From: Asparagopsis taxiformis
Taxonomy: Eukaryota > Rhodophyta > Florideophyceae > Bonnemaisoniales > Bonnemaisoniaceae
Direction: 5' to 3'
NCBI GenBank assembly: GCA_030407315.1
Contig: JALQPE010001992.1
Coordinates: 17,917-81,916, forward strand
DNA length: 64,000 bases
In this document: piece by piece, positions 1-11,264 of the stretch
How the letters are laid out: each line of letters starts with the position of its first letter
Position numbering within the stretch: the first letter of the stretch is position 1
Position numbers and translations under genes: made by a program
Notes under the pieces: generated by a model
Databases searched by the model: none
The model's input: the letters and a program-made list of their open reading frames with translations, nothing else
Told to the model about the DNA's origin: nothing

Positions 1-1726
1 AGGTAATCTGAATTGAAGGCGGTCGTATGCGGCCTGGAGCTCGGAGCCACGGTGCAAAATATGAAACAATACGTTTTGTAACCCCCCTACTGCAACTCGT
101 CCATGCGAGAAGCAAAAGCTGCAGATTTTTAGCAAGTATCGATAGCTACAAAAAACCACTGCAACGTTTATTCCAGACTTGTATAAATTTTCATTAGCAA
201 TTACATTACCAAACACGAATAGTATTGCATTAAGATTTTTATGAGAATGACAGGGGTCAGCGGCCGGGTTCCCTCCAGCTCAGCTTAGCTCAGCTCCGGA
301 TGCAGATGTGGTGAAGGGAAGAGAGAACAGTCAGATATTCTACCATAATCTGATTTGATTTGCAATCCGAGAACTTCTTGACTCCCAAATGGTGTAAACA
401 GTATCCCTGCATATTGGCATCGACCAAAGAACTGCAGCACTAACTCAATTTTCATTGCAGAGATCAGCACAACGTATTCGTCTTGAGTGTCACAAGTTGC
501 TCTTAGATGGCGCTAGCTCGAAGCTAGGAGAGTTGGTAGTTGTGCCGAGTCGGCGTCTTCGGTTTGATCGCTCGTGTGAATCATTTATGATATGATATGA
601 TATCCAAGCAAAATGGCAGGCAAGGAGATACAAAGCCACGCAACAATCAAGCTTACCACATTCCCCAGCCAGAATCACCATAGCAATCCTTGCAGTCTGC
701 ATCCCACAGATCATCTTACGCAGTGCGTGCTGCCCAGGTCGTTATTCGGCCCTATCCAGAAACACTTTCAGGCCTAGTGCAACCAGTAGATCTGAAATGG
801 AAATGGACGTCCGGTGATTTTGACCGCCCAAATCGATGTATTTTTGCATTTTTTTCTGACTGAAATTTTAGAATTTCTGGGCTCGCCAGCAATGCAATTG
901 CGCTGGTCATTCACCGGACGTCCATTTCCATTTCAGATCTACTGGTTGCACTAGGCCTGAAAGTGTTTCTGGATAGGGCCGAATAACGACCTGGGCAGCA
1001 CGCACTGCGTAAGATGATCTGTGGGATGCAGACTGCAAGGATTGCTATGGTGATTCTGGCTGGGGAATGTGGTAAGCTTGATTGTTGCGTGGCTTTGTAT
1101 CTCCTTGCCTGCCATTTTGCTTGGATATCATATCATATCATAAATGATTCACACGAGCGATCAAACCGAAGACGCCGACTCGGCACAACTACCAACTCTC
1201 CTAGCTTCGAGCTAGCGCCATCTAAGAGCAACTTGTGACACTCAAGACGAATACGTTGTGCTGATCTCTGCAATGAAAATTGAGTTAGTGCTGCAGTTCT
1301 TTTGGTCGATGCCAATATGCAGGGATACTGTTTACACCATTTGGGAGTCAAGAAGTTCTCGGATTGCAAATCAAATCAGATTATGGTAGAATATCTGACT
1401 GTTCTCTCTTCCCTTCACCACATCTGCATCCGGAGCTGAGCTAAGCTGAGCTGGAGGAACCCGGCCGCTGACCCCTGTCATTCTCATAAAATCTTAATGC
1501 AATACTATTCGTGTTTGGTAATGTAATTGCTAATGAAAATTTATACAAGTCTGGAATAAACGTTGCAGTGGTTTTTTGTAGCTATCGATACTTGCTAAAA
1601 ATCTGCAGCTTTTGCTTCTCGCATGGACGAGTTGCAGTAGGGGGGTTACAAAACGTATTGTTTCATATTTTGCACCGTGGCTCCGAGCTCCAGGCCGCAT
1701 ACGACCGCCTTCAATTCAGATTACCT
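1..1726. repeat. Large inverted repeat (palindrome), arms about 817 bp, spacer 93 bp
   Basis: Bases 1-817 are the reverse complement of 911-1726. The arms look almost identical; I found one 1-bp indel, a G missing from the right arm near 1456. The 93-bp spacer (818-910) is a piece of the dispersed repeat also seen at 3701 and 4732, and each arm ends at the spacer with the palindromic motif GGACGTCC. The left arm starts at the window edge, so the palindrome may continue leftward. Small reading frames inside are mirrored between the arms and look non-coding. It could be a fold-back element, a recent inverted duplication kept alike by gene conversion, or an assembly artefact. Confidence 0.9.
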
Positions 1727-3110
1727 GGTGCTGCGCATCGGGGTTTGACAGGTGTCGGAACAAGACAAATCCTCCCACTTTGTGTTTGTTTGATTTCTGC
1801 CACAAACGAGAGGCAATCAGGGTCTCTGTTCACATAGAGAAGGATTTAATATATGCGCTCATTGCCGTCGTAGATGCTTTTAACAATGGCCAGTACGTTA
1901 CTCTCGGCCGCCGCCGGGTACGGTCGGACTGAAAGATCGGGGAGATGTGTGGAGAGTGGTGTTTGGATAGAGACGCACGTTGCGATGGATGGAAGGTGAT
2001 GATTTCATGCTGAAGCGATGGGAGATGGATGGATATGGTTGGATGAAATCTAGTACTCCGAAGGAGGCCTTTTCTCGAGGAAGAGGCATTATATTCTCAC
2101 AAAGCATGTAGATACTGGTTTCCAGTTTGGTATGCTATTGTAGCTCAATTCACATCTTATCTACACGTACGTATGGAGAGAGATCCAAGTGTGCGTGGCA
2201 CAAGTCCAATGGTGAAACAACGCAGTATGAAACTACCACAGATAAGGCGGCGTACAAAAGCCTCGACTCAAGGCAGCTCTCAGGCTTTCGTGAGCACCGA
2301 CTTCGTTCCACCAAGATGTTGCGGAAATATGTGCTGGTCTAACTTGATACGACCATTGGACAGTTTTGCTCTCTAAGCAATGAGCGAAAAATCAATGATT
2401 GCGCGTGTCGTCGGTACGGTCTTGTAATGTTGGCTCAACCAATAACATCTAACGTTGAGTTATCCACCCTCTGCCGTGTCGCGTCGTAAATTTGCACAGA
2501 AAATTTGTTTCAAATCTTTGCTCCAATTATCAGCTCAAATACGGCATTGATCTCCAGCTTCATCTGGACAGAAACACCGATCGCGCGATGTCTGTCTCAG
2601 ATAAACCGCCGTCAAACGCCATGCGGAAAGTTTCATCGCTTCCCGTTGCGACTGAATCTGCAAACGCCACACAACAATTTGCCCTTTCCCGCGTCCGGAA
2701 CGAACGCCGAGTACATGTCGTCAGGTTCCTGATCAACTGGATCGATGGAGCTTGCTCTGCAGGAGAGCAGGACAGGCGGTTTGTTATGCCTGGACAATTT
2801 CCATACCGATCTCCCTTCTTGAGTGCAAAATTATGAGTCTAGAAATTGACCTGCATCGGCTGCTGTATCACATCTGTGCTAAGGATTGATGATACCCGTA
2901 CCGCTGAGAAATTGCAGCTCTGGTAACGTGGGGATGATGTGCTGAACACGCAGAACGCTGATCCATAACAGGACTGCTTCATAGGCATAGTACGGAATGT
3001 ATTGAGACAGCCCAAGCGAATTCAGGAGGGAGCACCAGGGCAGTGCGCGGTGACTCAGCAGATACCAGTGGTGAGTGGTCTAAATGGGGCTACACACGAG
3101 TTTGTCAATG
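1727..3110. other. No recognisable gene
   Basis: I see only short, mutually overlapping reading frames with no family resemblance. A short minus-strand stretch around 2880-3080 can be read as a hydrophobic peptide but has no start and no continuation. Probably decayed intergenic DNA. Confidence 0.5.
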
Positions 3111-3116
3111 AACAGT

Positions 3117-3500
3117 CTATTTTAGTTTGGAAATGTGTCGGATGGATGGTATGTTGTAAATGTCGACAGATTTGAGGAAGCGATAGAAGCAATCAGCACC
3201 GTGTAGTTGCATCAAGGCTTTAGTGGCCATTGCTAGAGAACTTTCTCCAATGCCATTATTGCAGGATAGGCAGAAAACCCGGCCGGCTTCGAGATTGAAG
3301 AATTCATTGCGCAGATTGAATGAATGCAATTGACGGAGAATGCAGAAGTATACAATGGTATCGTTTTGGAGGGTGACGTAGGGGAAACATGTTGGGCTTG
3401 TTGGAAATGCTGAGAGCGATGATGAGATCCAGTCGTTTCCGTCGTAGATGGCGGTGCTTATTTTCTGCACGGCTAGCTTGTCTGCTGGGCGACTGGGCGG
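3117..3500 (-). pseudogene. Unrecognised protein-coding remnant
   Basis: An open minus-strand frame of about 125 codons has no ATG at its beginning; the first in-frame start-like codon is GTG at 3470. The predicted peptide is mixed, with a Cys-x2-Cys pair, and does not look low-complexity. I do not recognise a family. It ends in a stop at 3117, and a hydrophobic stretch follows further downstream on the same strand in another frame. It is either a fragment of a decayed gene or a chance frame. It lies between repeats in a gene-poor zone, which favours decay. Confidence 0.25.
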
Positions 3501-3700
3501 TATTGGCGTACGATGAAGCGGAACTGGTGGTGTTTAAATGACATTTTTTGTTTGGAGATGGATGTATGTGTGCGACTAGAATGTAGTAAGAGGATGAAAT
3601 TGTTTATGTTTGATGGGCGTCGCATGTTAGGGGACTTTATGTCGTGTGGGGCAATAATGTCTCAAGTATTTGAAGCAGACAGCAATCGCTTGAGCACATA

Positions 3701-3970
3701 TAGACGTCCGATGAATGACCAGCGCAATTGCATTGCTGGCGAGCCCAGAAATTCTAAAATTTCAGTCAGAAAAAAATGCAAAAATACATCGATTTGGGCG
3801 GTCAAAAGTGCCGTACGGCACACCCCCATCTCAAAAACATGTTCACATGTGCATGTTTTTGAAATAGCCCAAAAAATAAAGCAATTCAGGACGTCCGCCG
3901 GACATAGGCTTGATTCTAATTTGGCCACAACGGCCCCAGAGGCTACCAAGCGCCCCGAGCGGCCCCTCCC
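3701..3970 (+). repeat. Dispersed GGACGTCC-anchored repeat, copy 1
   Basis: This segment of about 270 bp aligns with 4732-5000. It opens with a GACGTCC motif, continues with the shared core 'cattgctggcgagcccagaa' and an A-rich run, then has two strong palindromes: TGCCGTACGGCA near 3810 and AACATGTTCACATGTGCATGTT near 3838. The far end contains a GC-rich tract shared with the second copy. No protein is encoded. It resembles a non-autonomous, MITE-like element or the terminus of a larger one. Confidence 0.7.
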
Positions 3971-4610
3971 CGCTCACTTACCCACTCACGCCCATCTTGC
4001 AGAAACGTTCCTGCTGGCCTCATCCATGCCTTCACATCCACATCATAATCCTCTGCTGAGCTGTTCACCTTGGACGCTCACTGGAAGTACTCGTCTTCGA
4101 CGTCCGCCAATGCAGGACAACACCATGAATACTAAACACACCGTGGATCTCAGTCATCAACGGTGGGCGTCCTTTAAATGACTGCTATAGAACCATTGCC
4201 CAAAGCCCTCTAGTTTGGACGCTCAGCCAACAGCGATTGCTGCTCTACCTCCTTGGTCGTTCTCCGATGCATGTAAATGCGTCAAAGTACGACCGATGGG
4301 GCAGTCCAAACTTTTTGCACCAGTGCACGCCTAGGGATACCACAAGGTTCGTCATACACACACAAACACACAAACAACCACGCACTGCAGCACCAAACTT
4401 TCGCATGCGTCAGTGATGTGCTGCTGCAGTGTGTATGCGCCGTGCGGTAGCAAGATTTCCATGCTTGCAGCCATTCACATCCAGACATCCAGCCGCCGAC
4501 CAGGGAAGCCGTTTGCAGCCGATTCCCTCTTGTCTGCATGGCATCTCGGTGCTCTCAACACTTGCTTAGTTGCTGCGATGCGAGCAAATGTGCAGCACTC
4601 GCCTAGCTTG

Positions 4611-4680
4611 AAATGGACGTCCAGTGGAAGTCCGGCTCGGTTACATTGCTGGTCAGCCCTGAAATTCTAAAATGTTGGGC
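4611..4680 (+). repeat. Short diverged copy of the GGACGTCC-anchored repeat
   Basis: About 70 bp of the repeat's 5' portion (GGACGTCC, the 'cattgctgg' core and 'gaaattctaaaat') with several substitutions. It lacks the palindromic 3' half. Confidence 0.6.
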
Positions 4681-4731
4681 TGAGAAATAGCTGCAAAACT
4701 GTATCCATGTGCAATACTCGACCAACCTGAA

Positions 4732-5000
4732 ATGGACGTCCGGTGAATGTCCAGCTCAATTGCATTGCTGGCGAGCCCAGAAATTCTAAAATTTCAGTCA
4801 GAAAAAAAATGCAAAAATACATCGATTTGGGCGGTCGAAAGTGCCGTACGGCACACCCCCATCTCAAAAACATGTTCACATGTGCATGTTTTTGAGAATG
4901 GCTCAAAATTCAACTCAAATCAAGGTGTCTAATCTGGCCACAACGGCCCCAGAAGAAGCCATCCGACGCCCCGAGCGGGGCCATCGCTGGCTTCTGTAAG
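4732..5000 (+). repeat. Dispersed GGACGTCC-anchored repeat, copy 2
   Basis: Second long copy, closely matching 3701-3970, including both internal palindromes and the GC-rich tail. The same repeat, in reverse orientation and truncated, forms the spacer of the palindrome at 818-910. Confidence 0.7.
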
Positions 5001-5228
5001 CATCAACTGTAAGCAAAGCCACATCTCACGAAGGATCGATTCCAGGCTCAGGCTCAATACGCCAGGGCAAAGTTTTGGTCCTTGTTTCGACATGCTCCCA
5101 CCCCACTTTCTCACGACAAACACTACTCATCCATCGTGCTGCACATACTACGTGCACTTCGTATGAGCAGTGGGCCCGCCTGCGTGGTTGCTGTAATGCG
5201 TGGATGTGAGCAGCACACGAACAACCCA

Positions 5229-5296
5229 GAATGGACGTCTGGTGGATGTCCGGCTCAATTGCATTGCTGGCCAGCCCAGAAATTCTAAAATTTCCA
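5229..5296 (+). repeat. Short copy of the GGACGTCC-anchored repeat
   Basis: Truncated copy: GGACGTCT, the 'caattgcattgctggccagc' core and 'gaaattctaaaattt'. It stops where the A-rich run begins in the long copies. Confidence 0.6.
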
Positions 5297-5939
5297 AAAG
5301 TCAATTTGGTGGCCCATCATCTCCCGTGCAGAAAACTTTCGCACTCATTTCTGATATACGTTTTGACATGTTTCTTACTTTTAAGCATCAGGAAAGGCGT
5401 TACGGAAATTGGGACTACGCCACTTGTGAGCCGCGTCGTCTGAGATAGCGAGTAGAGTTTGTTGTATAGTATTTATATTGTATTCTAAATGTGCGTTCGA
5501 GACCTCGTTTGTAATGTTCTCGTGGTTTTGTGGGTATCAGTTTTGTGCTCACTTCTGGCAGCCCAATGGTGGAATGTGCCTGAGCGATCATCATCACCTA
5601 CTGCTAGGTCATACATTTTGCTGGAAACGTTTGCTTGGAAGGACGAATGACCGCCGTGGGAGATGGATTTTCAATTAATTCATTTGAAATAATAAAATTA
5701 TATTAATTGCGAACTTCATGGAATAAGTTTGTGCTTTACAGTAGATATTACAGGGATCATTTAAGGGAAGCAAATGGATTGTGATATATATGATTATACC
5801 ATTTCGATGTTTCTCGATCCGGATCTCATCATTCGGGAGTTCAGAGACCATGGCTTGGGCCATTATTAATCTCAATACCGGCGATGATATGGAGTATGCA
5901 CAGCAGGACTTAAGCTGACGTTGAAAGCTGTCCAGTCGA
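5297..5939. other. No recognisable gene
   Basis: Moderately AT-rich sequence with only short frames. No repeat shared with the rest of the window was noticed. Confidence 0.4.
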
Positions 5940-7620
5940 CGCCGCAGGTTAACCTGTGGAATTCCACTTCTCCGCCGTCACTGGCTGAGGTTCTTTGGCC
6001 GTGTTTCCTTTCTTTGGTGTAGAGGATAGAACGACGGTGAGTATGGCAGTTTGGAGAGTATGCAGCGAGGGAAGGGTGTGTTTTGAGTCGTACTGTTGTC
6101 GTTGATGCGATATAGATTCAATAGAAGCTTCGTGAGTCATGGTTTGCATGTTGTGAACGATGGGAGGCAGGTAAGTAAGTGAGTCTCGCGGTGTGCAATA
6201 AGGGATGCATGGGTTTTTAGTCTGACTGTTCTGGTTCATTTTGATGTTGTATAGGTGGTGCAGGAATAGTGATGAAGTAAGGTAAGTTTCATTGAGGTTA
6301 AAGACGGGTTTCGCGATGAAATGGAATGCTGACTACATTTTTTCGTTGCACGATTTGTGACTTATTGGTTGTATTGTTTGTATGATGTAACGAGATGAAG
6401 AGGTTAAGTGCGTCCTGACTCAGGATTCACCCTCGGAGGTACGAAGCGAGGGAAGTGTTTGTTTTGAATTTGACTGTCGTCTTTTATGCAATATTTATTT
6501 ATTGGGAGCTTAGTGATTCATGGTGCATATTTGCTGAAGGGTGGAAGGGAGGTAGGCGAGCATTTGAGGGGTGCAGTGAGTGGAATGTGGTGCAGTGAGT
6601 GGAATGTGGGTTTTGAGTCTGACTGCTGTGGTTGATGCTGATTTTGTGTAGGTGATTCTGGAATGGTGATGACGGAAGGTAAGTTACATTGAGCGCCTAG
6701 TTAAGTTGCGCGAAGATATGGAATGCTGACTACATTTTTTTGTACAACTTTTGACTTATGGTTTCTATTGTGTGCAGGATACAACGAGGGTAAGTGAGTT
6801 CTGAGGGTATGCAGCGAGGGAAGCATGGGTTTTCAGTCCGACTGTTGTTGTTGATTTCGATTTTTTGTAGGTGATGCAGGAATGGTGATGACGGAAGGTA
6901 AGTTGCATTTAGCGCGCAGTCCGGTGGTGCGAAGATGCGGAATGTTGACTTCATTTGTTGGTTGTGAGATTTTTGACTTTTGGTCTGTATTTTGTGTAGA
7001 ATGAAACGAGGGTAAGTGAGTTCTGAGGGTATGCATCGAGGAAGTGTTTGTTTCGAATCTGACTATTGCAGTTGATGCGATATTTATTCATTGGAAGCTT
7101 ATCAAGTCATGGTGCGTATTGTGTCGAGCGAAGGAAAGTGCGGAAGTTTTGAGAGTATGCTGAGAGGGACATGTGGGTTTTGAGTCCGACTGTTGTTGTT
7201 GATTTCGATTTTGTGCAGGTGATGCAGGAATGGTGATGACAGAAGGTAAGTTTCATTGAGCGCCAGGATGTGTTTTGCGAAGATATGGACTGCTGACTAT
7301 GATTATTCATTGCAAGGTTTTGGATCATGGTTTGTATTTTGTGTAGGATGGATGAGAGGTAAGTGAGGAAGTTTCTAGGATATCTGTCGTGGTAAGCGTT
7401 GCTTTTGAGTCTGACTGTTGTGGTTGATTCTGATGTTGTGTATGTGATGCAGGAGTGGTGAAGCAGGAACGGCAGGACTGAAGGAGAGTGAAGAAGGGAT
7501 GTAGGAAGATGGGGAATGAAGCTGTGAGGTGTTTCTGGTATGTGTATATTTTGGGGCATACGATAGAAGTGAGAGTGGGTTTCAAGTGGTGTAAGATTTT
7601 GCTGACCATGTTCGTGTTTG
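5940..7620 (+). repeat. Degenerate repeat field with splice-site-like 27-nt cassettes
   Basis: Units of roughly 200-330 bp recur in various states of decay. The most conserved part is a 27-nt cassette (GTGATGCAGG...GACGGAAG) that is always preceded by a T-rich tract ending in TAG or CAG and followed by GTAAGTT. Copies start near 6255, 6652, 6871 and 7219, with a further one at 12426. A second short block of about 12 nt (near 6780, 6995 and 7348) is also flanked by TAG/CAG and GTAAGTGAG. The pattern imitates small exons between short introns, but the cassettes have stops in two frames and no continuous protein emerges. It may be a decayed repetitive non-coding transcript or a repeat that merely carries splice signals. 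Confidence 0.65.
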
Positions 7621-7810
7621 ATGTCTTGATGATGTAATGGGCTGGGGTGGTGTCGAGGAAAGCGGGGATGGAATTGGGAAGGAGCGGATTTTGTAATCTA
7701 GGTCGTGAGGGTTCTTGCAGTATGTGCGGATGGTGGTGCATGGCGTTCGGATGGTAGGGAGAACGTGATAGTGAGGGAGATGGGTGATCGACGATATGCT
7801 GACAGGTATT

Positions 7811-7960
7811 TTGTATTCTGGCTGGATACGTATTTCGTATTCTGGCTGGATACGTATTTCGTATTCTGGCTGGATACGTATTTCCTTTCTGGCTGGATAC
7901 GTATTTCCTATTCTAACCGGTATTTATTTCCTATTCTGACCAGATATGTATTCCCTATTC
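7811..7960 (+). repeat. Tandem repeat, 24-bp unit, about six copies
   Basis: Head-to-tail copies of a unit reading TATTCTGGCTGGATACGTAT plus four bases; the first three are nearly identical and later ones diverge. The same array occurs at 13013-13170 as part of a larger duplication. Confidence 0.85.
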
Positions 7961-8085
7961 TAGAGAGACGTATTGTATACGAGCAGTTTCCTAAATGAGA
8001 GAATAAAATACGGTCCGATATGGGACCTGAATTTACCATCCGCTGTAATTTCTTCCCTCCCGGTTTTCGCTGATATATTGTATAC

Positions 8086-8257
8086 TGGATGTCGGGTCCT
8101 AGTATTCCGCCAAACGTACTAGAGAAAGTGGATGTCGGGTCCTAGTATTCCGCCATATGTTCTAGGGAAAGTGGATGTCGGGTCCTAGTATTCCGCCAAA
8201 CGTACTAGAGAAAGTGGATGTCGGGTCCTAGTATTCCGCCATATGTACTAGAGAAAG
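8086..8257 (+). repeat. Tandem repeat, 43-bp unit, four copies
   Basis: Four back-to-back 43-bp units beginning TGGATGTCGGGTCCTAGTAT, with alternating variants (CAAACGTACTAG and CATATGTTCTAG). Two units occur in the duplicate at 13292-13377. The unit end (GTACTAGAGAAAGTGGA) runs into the following GGACGTCC hairpin, so the array may have grown from an element terminus. Confidence 0.85.
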
Positions 8258-8394
8258 TGGACGTCCGCATCCAAAAAATTTTTATTTTTTTTTGGACGCG
8301 GACGTTCATTTGTTCTAGTAAATCTCGGGCCGACTAGGACCCGTACTAGAGAGACTGGACGTCCGCGTCCACTTCCGAAAACACAGACGTTTCC
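8258..8394 (+). repeat. GGACGTCC hairpin block
   Basis: A hairpin formed by GGACGTCCGCATCC, an A/T run, and GGACGCGGACGTTC is followed by a second GGACGTCCGCGTCC and the conserved tail CCGAAAACACAGACG. The same block is at 13378-13511, and in both places unrelated sequence begins directly after ACAGACG. That marks ACAGACG as a repeat end or an insertion breakpoint. Confidence 0.7.
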
Positions 8395-9455
8395 CACCAT
8401 CTCTGTCATTCTTCCTGAACCCTTTTGCTCTTTCGATGACGGCAACCTGACGAGCTCCTGGATGACATCGGATTCGAATTGCTGTTCCATCAGGTACATA
8501 AATGTGCTTCAAACCCTTTTTCCCATCGCTGTCAATGGGAACAACTGCTGTGCGAACGAATGGGTCGCTCAAAACACCCCTCCTGCACTTTGCAATGAAC
8601 GAATCTTCAATGCTGCACTCTGCGGTTGATTTTTCTCCTTCCGAGCTTCGATTGTTCGCATCACTGCGGAATGCTTTAAAGATTGGTCGAGTCTGGACAT
8701 CTTTCAGAGCCCATGTGCTTGGAGTACAATACGAACTTTCGCCATTCCTCCACAATTTTCTCTGTTATCTGTTGTTCCACGGGTTCCTACTGCACCTCGA
8801 TGCTGTGCAGCTCTTGCTCCGCTCTTTCGAAGGTCTATCGGAAACTCGATGTCACAGCTCTTTGCATAGCAGTGTTTCCTCAAGAATGGTAGTATCTTCT
8901 GTCGCATCACAGAGTCCGACGGGACATGCTCACTTGGATCTCTGCGGAAATTCATTCCGAACAGGGTACCTTCATAGTGGGCTCTTGTCATTCTTTGAGT
9001 TCCACTCAGCTGAAGAGCCCCATACATCGCAGGCCATTGTAGTAATGCCTTGAAATCACCACATGCTTCATCCCCAGCATTTCGGTCTATCGGGCCTCCA
9101 GTTGAAATGGAATCAGAACCTCGTCCGGTTGCTTCTTCCGATTCCATTAGCGTGCTCGATGCTACGTAGATGTCACTTCCAGCTTCATCGTTGTTGCTGT
9201 ACACATCAATACAACCTTCTATTGTGTCACCCATAGGGATTGGGGACTCCAATAGGTCATCTGTGGTACACTCACGTCGTAGCTCATTACCTCTCGGGAT
9301 TTCTTTGTTCATGCAGGCTGCATCACTGCTGCGGATTTCTCCCTGCAGTTTCCCAGGAAGCTGTTTACTGGGACTGGCCACATTGAGTGAATCGAATCTC
9401 GCCTTTGTCCTACGACTTGTGGTTTTTCTTTCGAATAGGAGTCCGTCTCGGAGCC
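8395..9455 (-). pseudogene. Hypothetical protein gene, broken, unrecognised
   Basis: Two long overlapping minus-strand frames (9381 down to 8704, and 8755 down to about 8395) read as one protein interrupted by a frameshift near 8704-8755. A third frame supplies an ATG near 9453 followed by a basic start (APRRTPIRKK) that then runs into a stop, so a second frameshift is likely. The 3' end runs into the GGACGTCC repeat at 8394, where the protein loses its character. The middle has mixed, non-repetitive composition typical of real coding sequence, but I recognise no family. Position among repeats suggests a decayed gene or part of a transposable element. Confidence 0.4.
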
Positions 9456-9459
9456 ATCT

Positions 9460-11264
9460 TGATGTTTTTGTTCTTTTCTTCTTCGCTCAGTTTTGTTGCA
9501 TAGAATACAACTCTAAACTTCTACGACATGACTACTATCTCAATACAGTACTACTACTTTTAACCGTTACGAAACCTTTCCAGGCTTTCATTCGATCCAA
9601 TGAACTGGTTCACCACAATGCTTTGCCCTATGCTCATTGCTTTATGCACATTGATTGCTATTTCATCCGGACTCAACATCGTTTTGCTATCTTGTATCGC
9701 ATTCCCTAACCACAAACCCAGCCAAGATGTATCCATTTCCGGAAAACGGCCGTTTATTTTGCAGTGATGCTCTAGGCACTAATACTGAATCTGATTTTCT
9801 CATACACGTACTTCCTACTCGTATACTCTACCACATTTTCGGCCCTATTTACAAGTGAAAGCACAATCTCTCGTTGAATCGTACTCGGTGTGATATCTTA
9901 AATTAGCATAAATTATATATTGCAATGCAGATTCACTGCTCGCTTGCAACATAAAAATTATAAAATTTCTCCCACACTGCTGTTTCCTAGCCGCCCACAT
10001 CCACGTGGCCCGCTTTGACTGCCTGCCAAGTGTGCTCAGAGCATGCAATGACGTCATCGATATATACCGTCCAAATCATCACTGGAAGCGCGGACTCCTC
10101 GTCCAGGAAAGTGCGCCATTTTTCCTACTCTTCACCTCCCCCCTTTCCAGTAGGCCCCATATGCTAGTGTTTTTCCTATATTTCTGTAGTGATGACGTCA
10201 TTATAGACTAGAGAAGGCGGTAGAAGATACAATAATTTTGCGCCTGTTCTGCCAGGTCATGTGCTTCAAAGCGTAATTCGCACCCTAGGTATCGTTTTTC
10301 TGGGCCTCCCATCGCACCGCTCCGTTTCAATTCATCCCTCTATTGTTCCTCCTACTACACGTCATTTCCGCCCGCAGAGTGCTACTTAAACGACAGATTC
10401 TGGAAATCCCTGTTTCCATCTTCATATCCGTCGGAACAAAGCAACAACTTTGGCTGTGGAAGCAGTATAGATCATCTATACTGCTTCCAAAGCGTAAGTT
10501 GTAGATCATCAATACTGCTTCCAAAGCCAAAGTTGTTGCTTTGTCTCCGACTGATATGAACCATGATGGTACGTTTCCACAACTCACGCCACTAACCCAG
10601 TTTTCTATTCGTTTTCTCTTTCTCAGGTTTCCAGTCGGTGAGTGTTCCACTTCTACTTTCATTTATCTTTCTCTCTTACCACTTCTCCAATACTTTTCTT
10701 TTCTGCTCTGCCTGTGAGTACATATCTCAATTTGGGATGCAATGGTATTTGTTAAGGTACGTTAGTCTCCTAATCACCATCAATTTCCCTCTCCAATTCA
10801 ACGTCACTAACTTGTTTCCTTTCTCTACATCATTTTTTCTTCTTCTCTTCATTTCCTAGCTTATTCATGCAGCTCAATCAGTTGATAGATTTCTAGACTT
10901 TTCTAGTAGTTTTAGTTTTACTCGTCGGAAAAGTGTTCGTTGTAGTAGCATTTTTAACATAGGGATTGTTTATTCTCAATGTAGCCTGCGCAAATAAACA
11001 AATCCAGAGTGAAGCTTCCCATATCGCACCCTCTTAGATTGCTACCTATCATACCGCGTATACCTCTCGCTAGCTCATAGTCACTACGAAATAAAAATTC
11101 CTAGCCGTACTATTCTGTCCATTCCCATATGAATACCGTCCATGCCCATCCTCATAGCGCTAGAACTGCCTCCCTCTACCCAAAAGATGCCCACGACAGC
11201 GTGACGCTCCATCTCATCCACCACTCCCAGACACCGAATTTTACTATATCAGGACACTACTTTT
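9460..11264. other. No recognisable gene; AT-rich intergenic DNA with one hairpin
   Basis: Short frames only. It contains pyrimidine-rich stretches (10590-10860) and TGATGACGTCATTA near 10191, a palindrome that could bind bZIP factors, though nothing nearby needs it. The clear structural feature is the hairpin at 10441-10539. Confidence 0.4.
10441..10539. repeat. Nested hairpin (inverted repeats)
   Basis: GCAACAACTTTGGCT at 10441-10455 pairs with AGCCAAAGTTGTTGC at 10525-10539. Inside lies a near-perfect palindrome at 10459-10489 with 15-bp arms (GGAAGCAGTATAGAT) around one base. The GGAAGCAGTAT arm recurs a third time near 10513. It would form a stable foldback in RNA. Confidence 0.8.

Noticed and set aside
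2492..2836. 114-codon plus-strand frame
   Set aside because: No family resemblance, competing frame on the same strand, no continuation.
3513..4181. 222-codon plus-strand frame
   Set aside because: More than a third of it is the dispersed repeat at 3701-3970; the rest has no recognisable content.
8086..8257. CRISPR-like array
   Set aside because: Units are back-to-back without unique spacers, and the window is eukaryotic. The same holds for 7811-7960 and 11265-11790.
8502..9053. 183-codon plus-strand frame
   Set aside because: Antisense to the minus-strand broken gene, which has the more protein-like composition; neither is certain.
10185..10205. TGATGACGTCATTA as a regulatory site
   Set aside because: It is a good bZIP-type palindrome, but no gene lies near enough to make it meaningful.
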